Source of the DNA: Heloderma charlesbogerti
Taxonomy: Eukaryota; Chordata; Lepidosauria; Squamata; Helodermatidae
Direction of reading: 5' to 3'
Length of the DNA stretch: 64,000 nt
Assembly: GCA_026122225.1 (NCBI GenBank)
Contig: JANEZZ010002884.1
Coordinates: 124,001 to 188,000, forward strand
In this document: positions 11,295 through 19,415 of the stretch, in pieces
How positions within the stretch are numbered: the stretch's first letter is position 1
How the letters are laid out: each line of letters opens with the position of its first letter
Notes under the pieces: model-generated
Database searches by the model: none
Seen by the model: only the letters and a program-made list of their open reading frames with translations
What the model was told of the DNA's origin: nothing
Translations under genes and position numbers: made by a program

Positions 11295-14200
11295 TTGTGA
11301 TAGGCTACGTAAACATTTACGTAGCCTATCATGGCTGGGTGGGTTAAAAAAAAACACCAAACATGTACGCAAATGGCGGCGGCTATGGCCGCCGCCATTT
11401 GCGTTCCTTATTTTTGCCCTCTTAATCTACATAAATATTTATGTAGACTGTGACAGCGAAAATCAAGGGGAACGCAAATAGTATAGCAAGCACTATTTGC
11501 GTCCCTTTTTGATTCCCCATTTTAGCCTACATAAATATTTACATAGCCGGGAGCACAGCGGGCCTCGGAGTAAATATTTTCGGGAACTGCGGAGCACAGC
11601 CTGCCTCAGAGAATTCCGGGGGGGTAGGAATGGAGCGCCTTCCCCCCCCAGCAAGGTTTCCAGCGGGAGGGACAGAACACCCCCCACCATCAACATAACC
11701 CACGAACAGGTAAGTGACTTTCGTACATCCCTACCTATCACAGGAAAAATGGTAAAGCGAATGGCAGCTGCAGACCTGCCCGCCATTCGCAAAGCAGCGC
11801 GAACGGCACCAGGTAGGTTGTCCGTTTCGCGTACATTTCATGGGGTGGTGGGGAGAGGGGGCTTCATTCTGCGACAGATTTCGGAGGGGCCCATGCACTG
11901 ACATTCGGCCTCATTGAGATCCGTGTCAGAATTCTCCGCCGTCCCTAATACCAAGGAGCTGGCCAGGTTCTGCTCAGAGGGAGAGGGTGCTTGGGCATGA
12001 TCGTGTCTTCTCTGCATTCCACAGAGCGACCTGGGCTTTGACAGGAGCACCAGCCATACCAGCAGGAAACTCCCCCAGGACCCTCTGGAATCAATCAGAA
12101 TCCATTAGACTCTGGGGGTGGACCATTTTAACAGGTCCCCCACCCTTGCACAGGGGAAAGGCTGCCAGGAGTCTAAACCTCAACAGGAAATGATCTGACC
12201 ATGACGAATGGACAGATGTTAATTCCTCCACTTTCACATCAACATCCTCCTGCCCAGTCAAGACAACCAGATTAAGTGTGTGTCCTTTTATATGCGTTGG
12301 GCTGATGACAAATTGGGACAAACCCATGGTTGTCATGGCGGCCATGAAGTTGGAGCTGCCACGGATACAGCGGCCTCGGCATGGAAGTTGAGATCCCCCA
12401 GGACCATCATCCGAGTGGTCCTCAGCACCAAGTCCGACACCACCTCCGCCAGCTCAGGCAGGGAGTCTGATGGGCAGCGGGGTGGGCGGTACACCAACAG
12501 AATCCCTAAGCTGTCCTCTGTACCCAACACAAGGTAAAGACACTCAAGATCTGCACTCGAATGAGCAGGAAGCCTAGAGAGGGAGATTGAATTCCTATAG
12601 ACCAGGGCAACCATGGAGCAGCCAACCAGGTCCTCCACAGCAGGAGTTCTGGATGTGGACGGGCTGCTGAGGACAAAAATGGCAGCCGCTATAGCAGCCA
12701 CCATTTGCGTCCAGCCAGGCCTCCATGATAGGCTACGTAAGTATTTATGTAGCCTATCATGCCAGGTCAAAACCCCCCAAAACAAAACAGCGTACACAAA
12801 TGGCTGTGGCTATGGCAGCAACCATTTCAGTTCCCTCTTTTTCACCGTTTTAGCCTACGTAAATATTTATGTAGACTGTCACGGCGGAAAAAAGGGGAAC
12901 ACAAATAGCGGGGGGGGGGGAGGAACGCAAATGGCCTTTTTTTTTTTGGCTTGCTGTGATAGGCTACATACATACTTATGTAGCCTATCACAGCAGCTTT
13001 GTAGGATGCAAATGGCGGCCGCAACAGCGGCCCTGATTTGTGACCGCAGAGCCCGTCCGCGGCCAGAAGTCTGGCTGCCAGCAGCCCTGGCCGGCAGGTC
13101 TGCAGAGCCCACACAGAGCGGAGCCAGCCCAGGCAGGATTCTGGGGGCAGGGACGGAGAGCCTCCCCCGCACCGTGAATCGAAGCTGCAAAAAGGTAAGT
13201 GACTTTCATACATCCCTAATATCTCCCCTATCCCATTTATATAGCAGATAATCTGGCTTGGATTTATTGCTTGTTCCTGGCCTCTCGCCCCCAACCATTT
13301 GCATAACGCCATCATCCTATTCGGATGGAGCAAATTGGGAGCAATAGCACAGGAAGACAGAAGTTCCTCTAAACTCGAGAAGTACAGAGGTCAGAGAGGA
13401 GGCTTGGGGGTACCAAGTGGGCCTTCCTCTGAAGGCAGTGGAGAGAGGTCTGGTGACCCCTAAGATGACAACTGGGGCAGGGCGGAGAGACAGCACAACA
13501 CCTGTTTTGAAAGAGATTCTTTGGCTCACACTCAGCTTCAGGATGCAGTACATCCCTATACAGAGGTCAATTTAGAGGACTCCCATAGGCCTGAACTCGC
13601 CTCAACCACCCCTGAAGCTGGTTGAACCACTTCTCCAGTTCGGAAGCAACATCTAGAGACCCGAAGCAGAAGGGGGGAAACCCCCACCGAAAGTGACCCC
13701 CCACTGTTATTGCCACCCCCACAGAACCCCCACTCCTCACCTGGATCTGTCAGGAGTGCCTGCACCCATTGGCCTCTGCAAGAGTGTCACCTTTTATTTA
13801 TTTTTTAAAATGGCATTTTGTCTTACTGGAAGAAGAAGAGTCACCATTTTGAAAGGAAATGGCAACTCTCTCTAAGAGAGTGATGGCTGCATGTGATTCC
13901 CTGGAGACCAGGTAAGGAGTGAGGGGCTCACACAGTGGGGTGGGGTTGCTGTCTGCATCGGGCTGAAGCAACCCCAAAGCTCTTCAGAGTGATCGAACCC
14001 ATATTGGAGTGCTTTGGCCTGATCCTGACCTGCTCTGGAATTGCAGTGCTTTGCACCACAGCACCCCGACACACTAAGGATTCAGGCTTCAGAGGAAAGT
14101 GGTTAACAGCCCTGGTAAAAATGCCCTCTTCCACATGACTCTTGGATATGTTGTCTTCGAGGTCTGATGAGGCCTGCTCCAAGTGGCAAGGCCAGCTGAG

Positions 14201-17200
14201 ATTTGGCTGGTGACAATTGGCAGGAGGTCCTTTTGTGGTGTGGCAACATCTCTGGAGATGTTGGTCTGCCATGAGTCTCAAGCAGGAAGTCCTTTCTGTT
14301 TCAAGAGGCCTTTCTATTATTTGAATGGGATTTTCATGTTGTGATCCTTTTGTGTTGAATTGTTGGATTTTACGTAGTGCTTTTATTCATTTAATTTGAT
14401 GTATTCTGTGGTTTGTTACAGTGGAGACTTGTGGCTCGCTTTACGGCGGGGCTGTGGATCCCTTCTGGGTTTTAGTCAGAACCATCCAGAACTATAAAAC
14501 AGTTATCCAAGGTGCTGAACTTACATGGGGGTAGGGATGTAAGAGAAGTCTGTCATGGATCTCTGTGAGGCTGAATACCAGTGCATTCAGCCCCCCGAAA
14601 AGTGTGTCAGAATGTCCTACCCCCCCACCCCTCCACAGATCCACCCCGGGATGAGACTTACCTGGGGCGGATGTTCTGGGTGGTGGCAGTCTGGCGGCGG
14701 TGGCAGGACTTCCGACCGGCTGCCGCTACTGCCATTTGCAGTCTTGTCATTTTGTTTTTTATTTACGTAACTAAGACAGAGAAAAATAAGGAATGGAAAT
14801 GGTGGCGGCTGTAGCCGCCACCATTTGCGCACTCTTTTGTTTGTTTGTTTTTACCCAGAGCCCTCCACAGCTGGAAATCCGGCTGTGGATGGCTCTGGCC
14901 TGGGCCTGGCCCTGGCCGGCTGATCCGCGGAGCGACCGCGGAGCATAGCCGGCCGTCGAGGATTCCGGGGGGAAGGACCGGATCGCCTCCCCCCCATCGA
15001 GGATTCTGGGGGGAGTGAAGGAACACCTCCCCCCCACCATGAACATAATCCCGAGAAAGGTAAGTGACTTTCGTACTTCCCTTTTGGTGGGATATAAATC
15101 CATCAGAGACCCAGCTCCTTAAAATGCCGTTCCATCTCCAGCTGTGTCATGAGGCCTCCGATCCCTCCTTTGCCTTCTGCCTTGCCACTGACAATCAAAA
15201 CAGGGAAGAGGAGAGGGCCTTTCCAATGGTGGTGCCTATACTCCCACAAAACGCTCATCTCCCTCCCCCATTATTCACCATCATTGCATGCACATGTTTT
15301 GAAGCTTGTCCTTTTATTGCTGTTGCTTGTAATTTCTGTTATTCTGGGATTGCCTTTTAGTTTATTTCATTGTCGTACCTTTTCCCCTCCCGTTATTATA
15401 TTGGCTTGAGTACATGTATAGTATAGGTGACATAAACATTTTGAAACAAACAGACCAAAAACGTCCGTGCCATGTTGTGATGCATAAATAGTTGTTCCCT
15501 GAAACACGGACCTGGCATCACTTCTACTTCACTTAGCGTCACAAGTGCTAGAAACCCTGTTGGGTCCTGTCTAAATTGCAGGACTCATTTCCATAGGCAC
15601 AAATATTCATAACACTGTTTTCCTGGATGTCCCTTCTCTTTGTTGCTAGACCATGCCTCATTCCAGATGCACTGAGAGCTGTCGCCGTGGATACTACAAG
15701 GAGGTCCAAGAAGGAGAGCCACCATGCTGCTATGCTTGCGCTCCATGTGCGGAAGGAACCATCTCCATTCAGGAAGGTAGGCAAGATCAGAAGAGTGAGA
15801 GTTGCTCAGGGCAACTCCTTGAATATGCCGAATAGTCTCCACAACCCTATTTTACTTCTCTCTTCTTTTCTCTTAAACACCTTTAGTGCAAAACGTTCCA
15901 TGAGTAGGTAAGAGAAGAAGACTTCATGAATGACTGTTACTCCTAGTGTAAAACATCATGAGAATCCCTTATCATCATGGGCCATTCACTACTGCTCAGC
16001 CTGAAATACTCATGATGCCCTTCTAGTACATAGTGTGATTTTAATGAAGACTTGTTCCATTCGACTGAATGCTAATTTCATTTATTATTTGTCGCTCTTC
16101 TTCTACAAGGTTTTGTTCTTCTGGTCCATACATCATTGTGATCATTGTTCTGATGTGCCCTCTCAAAAGCATTTTAATTAACACATTAAATATTCATACA
16201 TCTTTGGAACAGATGCTAAAGACTTTTGGAACTCTGACCCCTACTTGGCTTCAGTTTATTTTTAATCTCCACCATTAATCCCATTAAGTGAGTGGAAAGA
16301 AAAGACGATGAGAGTGAATCTCTGGGGTGCAAAGCAGGGGGGATGCTTAGTGCACATTGTTCCTGGCATAAATCATGCCCCCCCCCTAAAAAAAACCACT
16401 CTGCTTTTTCCATGTTTGAGACAGGGCAGCATGTACAGATGTGGTTGGCCTTTCTCCATTATACACAGAGAATTGTCTGCACTGTGCTGTGATCCTGTGG
16501 TAGGAAAGCAGGGGGTCCCTGTCAGAAATGGGGATGTGAAAATGGTGCAACCCCCACTTTCTGGTGATTAGAGTACTCCCCTGCTGAACGCTGCTTCAGT
16601 CTTCCATTTTTTTTAAACCTCCTTAGTAAAACTTGATTAAAAATAGGAAAGGTTTATGGAAGTTTCCTACTCCGGATTTCAGAAGTAATCAGGAGTCCCT
16701 TGAGCACTGTCTTGTAGTAGAAAGGTGGGGCATAAGTTGAGTAAATACATAAATCACAAGCCACTCAGCTACCAGGTAGCTTTACATGCCTTACGGGAAG
16801 GGATGGCGGAGAATTTCTCCCCGAATCTCCGGAGGCCAAATGCCAACGCATTCGGCCCCCCGAAATTGGTGGTGAAATTCTCCACAGGACCCCCGCCGCC
16901 CCCCGGGATGGGACTTACCTCGTGCGAATGTCCCGCTTGGCGGCAGGTCCTGGCGGCGGTTCGGCAGCGTTTCGGCGGGGGCGGAGGGGGCGGCCAGTCT
17001 TCTGACCAGCTGCCACTGCCGCCATTGCAAAGTAAAAAAATAAAGTAAAAAAACAACAACACACACCCGGGATAGGCTACGTAACGATTTACGTAGCCTA
17101 TCACGGCTAGATTTCCAAACTACCCTTAATAAGCGTTACCATGTTTTCGCATAGTCTACGTAAATGTTTACGTAGACTAGACGTGCCAAACTAAGGAATG

Positions 17201-19071
17201 CAAATGGCGGCACCCCATGGGTGCCGCCATTTGCGTGCACGCTTTTTTTTCACCCAAAGTCACCTGTGATAGGCTACATGATGATTTACGTAGCCTATCA
17301 CGGCTGACTTTGGAAATCTAGCTGTGATAGGCTATGTAAATCGTTACGTAGCCTATCACGGGTGTGTTTTTTTTTTTTTACTTTACTTTTTTTTCGTTTC
17401 TGGCCGGGGAGGAGAGCCTTGTCTCCCCAGCCACTAATCCTGTTGTCCTGCTGGGATGCAAATGACAGCAGCCATAGCCACCGCCGTTTGCGTCCCTGGC
17501 CTGCAGTCAGCCGTGATAGGCTACGTAAACGTTTAGGCCTATCATGGCTGACTTTGGAAAAAAAAAGAAAAAGCACGTACGCAAATGGCGGTGCCCATTT
17601 TTACTTTCCTTTTTTTTTCGTGGCCGGGTAGACAGGGCGCTCCTCCCCAGCCTGAAATTCGGCTGGGCGAGGCGGGGTGCCTCCCCCCCTCGCCTGAACT
17701 TCGGGGGGAGAAGCGAAGCACCTCCTCCCCACCGCAAAGCAAGCTGCGGGACAAGGTAAGTCCCTTTCGTCCAACCCTACTTACGGGATTATTATGAAGA
17801 TAAGAACAGGATAACCTCACGGACACTCCCTTACCCCGAACGTTGGCATAAATACCATCACTTTTGTCCACATTTAAACCAGGTAGGGAGCTGTGTTTAT
17901 TCCAAGTCAGCCCATCAATCCATCTAGCCCACTCTTCTCTGTTCCTCTGTGACTGACAACCACTCTCTAATGTCCAGCAGAGATATTACAGTACCTTTCC
18001 TGGCCCTGCTACTACTAAGGTACAGATTTGGTGATGATGCCATAGTGGTCTGGTCACAAAACAAGTCCTCTGTGAGGGAATGTTTCTCTGTCTCCTTGCC
18101 CAACTGCACATTTTTTTCTGGAGACACAGTGGATGTAAATCCTGCTGAACTCACTCTCCATCTTCTCAGATGCCGACAATTGCATCAAGTGTCCGGAAGA
18201 TCAGCATCCAAACACGGACAGAGATCACTGTGTCCCCAAGGAGATAACGTTCCTCACCTATGAAGAACCTTTGGGGATTGTCCTGATTTCCTTTGCTCTA
18301 TTCTTGTCCTTATCCACGGGATTTGTATTAGGAATCTTCATGAAATACCAAGAAACTCCAATAATCAAGGCCAACAACCGAGACCTCTCCTACATTCTCC
18401 TCATCTTCATCTTGCTTTCCTTCTTGTCCTCCTTCCTGTTCATGGGACGGCCCAGGAAAGTGACTTGCCTTCTCCGACAAACAGCCTTCAGCATCATCTT
18501 CTCAGTTGCTGTTTCTTCAGTGTTGGCCAAAACCATCACGGTGGTGTTGGCTTTCCTGGCCACAAAACCAGGGAACAGAGTGAAGAGATGGCTGGGGAAG
18601 AGTCTTGCAAACTCCATTGTCAGTTCTTGTTCTGGTGTCCAAGTTGTCATCTGCACCATCTGGCTGGGGAGCTCTGCCCCATTCCCTGACTCTGACATGC
18701 ATTCCCAGCCTGGACAGATCATCCTGCAATGCAACGAAGGATCTATTGTCTTCTTTTATACTTCCCTTGGCTACATGGGCTTCTTGGCTGCCATCTGCTT
18801 CACTCTGGCTTTCCTAGCCAGGAAGCTGCCTGGGGCCTTCAATGAAGCCAAACTGATCACCTTCAGCATGCTGGTCTTCTGCAGTGTTTGGCTGTCTTTT
18901 GTGCCCTCCTACCTGAGCACCAAGGGGAAATACATGGTGGCCGTGCAGGTCTTCTCCATCTTGGCCTCCAGTGCTGGGCTGTTGGGCTGCATCTTTCTTC
19001 CCAAGTGCTACATCATTGTACTGAGACCTGATCTGAATACGAAGGAGCATATCATGTTCAAAACAAACTAG
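1196..19071 (+). CDS. Vomeronasal type-2 receptor (V2R) gene 1, exons 2-6
   Basis: V2Rs are class C G-protein-coupled receptors of vomeronasal sensory neurons that bind peptides, proteins or other cues through a large extracellular Venus-flytrap domain. Five coding exons (1196-1487, 3186-3995, 6529-6756, 15650-15776, 18170-19071) join in frame and give about 785 residues: most of the ligand-binding domain (exons 2-4), the cysteine-rich linker (exon 5) and the seven-helix domain (exon 6). All introns are GT-AG. Exon 2 begins at the third base of a codon, so exon 1 must end in phase 2, as gene 2 exon 1 does; no signal-peptide exon is visible between 1 and 1195, so it lies upstream of the window. 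No stop or frameshift is seen, so the gene looks functional. The family call is sure; the subtype and ligand are unknown. Confidence 0.92.
2090..2760 (-). mobile_element. Decayed L2-like LINE fragment
   Basis: On the minus strand the translation includes [19 protein letters not shown], recognisable as the L2 reverse-transcriptase stretch around FDTIDHxILLxRL but with the catalytic residues changed. No long frame remains. An internal deletion relative to 32420-33560 brings two parts together near 2485. Confidence 0.55.
3008..3042. repeat. (ATTC)n microsatellite
   Basis: About eight ATTC units ending in TTTCATTTATATCCTGCC, a pattern typical of a LINE 3' tail. Confidence 0.9.
3186..3995 (+). 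CDS. V2R gene 1 exon 3 (main part of the ligand-binding domain)
   Basis: An 810-bp exon (270 codons, phase 0 at both ends) between CTCCCTAG and GTATTCTC. It begins [20 protein letters not shown], then [20 protein letters not shown], the hallmark V2R exon 3 opening (SYG...PFFYR..P.E..QY.GIV.LLL.F.WTW). It supplies most of the Venus-flytrap fold, including a VWITPAFQ strand. It differs from gene 2 at 27 of 270 residues, 8 of them packed into 13 codons at 3423-3461. A methionine codon at 3249 lies inside the exon and is not a start. Confidence 0.93.
4510..5190. mobile_element. hAT-like palindromic element, ends damaged
   Basis: The left side has the subterminal sequence TACGAAACCCCACTTACCTG typical of the family's alpha end, but the outer TAGGGATG is gone. 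Type I palindromes lie at about 4852-4891, 4947-4984 and 5034-5072, with GATGCAAAT/ATTTGCATC type II modules between them. A GGTTCCACAGGTGGGGGGAGG segment occurs twice (4551, 4755). In unit B the site instead continues into unrelated sequence, so this copy marks a rearranged junction. Confidence 0.6.
5196..5500 (+). mobile_element. CR1 LINE, 3' end only
   Basis: Typical CR1 3' region (GAACATCAGGAAAAACGTCC, then the GGGGTTGG and TCTATGATTCTAAGATTCTA tail). The same copy is much longer in unit B (37350-39085), so most of it was lost in unit A at the junction with the hAT-like remnant. Confidence 0.8.
6529..6756 (+). CDS. V2R gene 1 exon 4 (end of the ligand-binding domain)
   Basis: A 228-bp exon, phase 0, between CATTCTAG and GTAGGGGA. 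It reads [20 protein letters not shown] and continues to [13 protein letters not shown] and ends [10 protein letters not shown]. The D.G...A.FDI.NW pattern is the typical V2R exon 4, and 228 bp is the usual length for the family. It differs from gene 2 at 7 of 76 residues, all in its second half. The exon is separated from exon 5 by an 8.9-kb intron full of L2 and hAT-like elements. Confidence 0.92.
6866..8600 (-). mobile_element. L2-type LINE, 3' part with reverse-transcriptase remnant
   Basis: The 3' end is at 6866 with a (TTTA)n tail and the L2 3' end CCGCCCAATAGCCGAAGCTC. On the minus strand the RT reads [20 protein letters not shown], then [39 protein letters not shown] and [15 protein letters not shown], with the catalytic YADD intact. 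Frameshifts (around 7630 and 8200) make it inactive. It carries the 121-bp element at 7704-7824. Confidence 0.8.
7704..7824. mobile_element. Minimal (121 bp) hAT-like element with 8-bp target duplication
   Basis: It begins TAGGGATG (beta-type end: GTCAGAGAATTCCACCATGG) and ends GTACATCCCTA (alpha-type end GTGACTTTCG). It is flanked by CCCTCATC at 7696-7703 and 7825-7832. Unit B shows the uninterrupted L2 sequence ggCCCTCATCcagtcc at 43761-43773, an empty site that proves the insertion and its target duplication. It lacks the internal palindromes, so it is a near-minimal mobile unit. Confidence 0.88.
8601..9317. mobile_element. hAT-like palindromic element (717 bp)
   Basis: Beta end at 8601 (TAGGGATGTCAGAAAATTCT), alpha-side end at 9317. 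Target duplication GTCTGCAT (8593-8600) and GTCTGCGT (9318-9325), one mismatch. Three type I palindromes (about 8846-8884, 8921-8960, 9038-9076) alternate with GCAAAT/ATTTGC modules. It splits the L2 LINE. Confidence 0.82.
9318..9649 (-). mobile_element. L2 LINE segment between two hAT-like elements
   Basis: It continues the minus-strand L2 of 6866-8600 upstream of its RT (translation [20 protein letters not shown]). The same segment is missing from unit B, where a hAT-like element at 44514 takes its place. Confidence 0.65.
9947..10173. repeat. 227-bp nested palindrome inside a hAT-like element
   Basis: The two halves (about 105 bp each, centre near 10060) are inverted copies: GTACGCAAATGGCGGCGCCC at 9951 mirrors GGGCGCCGCCATTTGCGTAC at 10150. 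Each half itself contains one GC-rich palindrome (CGCAAATGGCGGC/ATTTGCG) and one AT-rich palindrome (TAGTCTACG..AAATATTTACGTAGACTA). The centre holds AACGCAAATAGTGTTGCCC. Confidence 0.8.
11233..11294. repeat. (GAAA)n microsatellite inside a hAT-like element
   Basis: About 15 AAAG units directly beside the type I palindrome at 11298. Other copies have a T-rich or A-rich spacer at the same place, from which the array may have expanded. Confidence 0.92.
11298..11331. repeat. Type I palindrome with perfect 16-bp arms
   Basis: TGATAGGCTACGTAAA, two bases (CA), then its exact reverse complement. This is the AT-centred palindrome that recurs throughout the window. Confidence 0.9.
11367..11404. repeat. 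Type II palindrome with perfect 17-bp arms
   Basis: ACGCAAATGGCGGCGGC, a 4-base loop (TATG), then the exact reverse complement. Each arm holds AAATGGCGGC, close to the YY1 core. Confidence 0.9.
11948..12645 (-). mobile_element. L2 LINE, endonuclease-side fragment
   Basis: Minus-strand translation gives [30 protein letters not shown] and [12 protein letters not shown] (the GDxNxH motif of the APE-type endonuclease), then [14 protein letters not shown] (the SDH motif). Small frameshifts break it. Its left flank (ATACCAAG) abuts the element pile 9650-11947. Confidence 0.78.
12646..13218. mobile_element. hAT-like palindromic element, left end lost
   Basis: The alpha end closes at 13218 (AAAGGTAAGTGACTTTCATAC then CATCCCTA) next to ATATCTCC, the same right flank as the unit B copy ending at 47858, so the insertion is older than the duplication. 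The left side runs directly from L2 sequence (CCACAGCAG) into element interior, so its left terminus was deleted. Type I palindromes are at 12724-12761 and about 12955-12993. Confidence 0.7.
14532..15083. mobile_element. hAT-like element (about 552 bp), unit A only
   Basis: Beta end TAGGGATGTAAGAGAAGTCT at 14532, alpha end GGTAAGTGACTTTCGTACTT, whose outermost bases have decayed (CTTCCCTT). Unit B has the empty site (ACTTATTTGGGGGATATAAATC) near 49515-49535. It has GC-rich type II modules (ATGGTGGCGGC near 14798) but no full type I palindrome. Confidence 0.75.
15650..15776 (+). CDS. V2R gene 1 exon 5 (cysteine-rich linker)
   Basis: A 127-bp exon between TTGTTGCTAG and GTAGGCAA. It reads [20 protein letters not shown] then [19 protein letters not shown], the cysteine-rich region (NCD3G type) that couples the flytrap domain to the membrane domain in class C receptors. 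It ends with one base (G) of an Asp codon completed by AT at the start of exon 6. Only two residues differ from gene 2. It is about one codon longer than the 124 bp I would expect for many V2Rs. Confidence 0.9.
15777..18169. other. V2R gene 1 intron 5
   Basis: Non-coding, shared with unit B apart from the hAT-like element at 16798-17779. The last 390 bp before exon 6 are well conserved between the units. Nothing else recognised. Confidence 0.75.
16798..17779. mobile_element. hAT-like palindromic element (982 bp), unit A only
   Basis: It starts AAGGGATGG (beta end) and finishes CCAACCCTA (alpha end), between perfect 8-bp duplications CTTACGGG at 16790-16797 and 17780-17787. The empty site is in unit B near 51766-51773 (TTTACAGG). 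It is the longest copy with a perfect duplication and contains at least six palindromes: type I near 17066-17105, 17264-17304, 17320-17361 and 17508-17548, a TAGTCTACG variant near 17150-17183, and type II near 17197-17238. Confidence 0.88.
18170..19071 (+). CDS. V2R gene 1 exon 6 (end of cysteine-rich region and seven-helix domain)
   Basis: A 902-bp terminal exon after CTTCTCAG, closed by TAG at 19069-19071. It begins [19 protein letters not shown], then seven hydrophobic segments starting with [20 protein letters not shown]. Class C hallmarks are visible: [17 protein letters not shown] at the first intracellular loop and helix 2, [11 protein letters not shown] in helix 3, [15 protein letters not shown] in helix 6 and [14 protein letters not shown] at the end of helix 7. 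The C-terminal tail is very short (EHIMFKTN), as usual for V2Rs. It differs from gene 2 at 12 of 300 residues. Confidence 0.95.
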
Positions 19072-19409
19072 TCATCTGATCTATAGAAGTAGAGGTGTGG
19101 GAGAATATTTGGCGTAGGTTTGGAGGAGGTACAAGTTTGGTGAGATCTTAGTTATCAGAGCCTTTTGATGTGCTTATCACTTCAGTTGCACACTTTCGGT
19201 GTTTCTGTTACAGGAGACAGGCAAAGCTGAGCCTTGGGGCTATCACTCTGCCAGTGACCGCCATCCACATCTGAGGTAGCGTTGAGGCTGGAACTATACC
19301 ATACTCACATTGTCCAAATAATGCATCTGTTGAGGGTGTGGCCCTTAGCAGCTGCAGTGTACCAGTATTTTGCAGCTTGTGTGCACATATAAAGCCCTGA
19401 ATGCAAGAC

Positions 19410-19415
19410 ATTAAA
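19410..19415 (+). promoter_or_regulatory. Candidate polyadenylation signal of V2R gene 1
   Basis: ATTAAA, the commonest variant of AATAAA, lies about 340 bp after the stop codon and is conserved at the same relative position after gene 2. It is followed by the T/G-rich run ATGTTTGTTTGTT. This is a motif match only; transcript ends are not known. Confidence 0.3.

Larger units (their letters stand above)
9650..11947. mobile_element. Composite of at least three hAT-like palindromic elements
   Basis: An alpha end starts at 9650 (TAGGGATGGACGAAAGTCAC) after GCTCTTAC. A second alpha-type end lies at about 10236, a beta end closes at 11047, a beta-truncated copy runs from 11048 to an alpha end at 11737, and the right part of yet another copy runs 11738-11947. 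The last one shares its right end and flank (GTCCCTA|ATACCAAG) with the unit B element 45084-45628, so that insertion predates the duplication. About 110 bp of L2 present in unit B (about 44990-45075) is missing here. Confidence 0.75.
6757..15649. other. V2R gene 1 intron 4
   Basis: An 8.9-kb intron made almost wholly of an L2 LINE in minus orientation (6866-12645) interrupted by hAT-like elements at 7704-7824, 8601-9317, 9650-11947 and 12646-13218. The stretch 13219-14531 matches 47859-49121 in unit B and holds nothing I can name. 14532-15083 is another hAT-like element. Confidence 0.8.

Noticed and set aside
10618..11481. Overlapping long frames rich in Gly/Arg/Ala
   Set aside because: Element interior, including a (GAAA)n run translated as KERK repeats; no start context, no family resemblance and no match between copies in frame.
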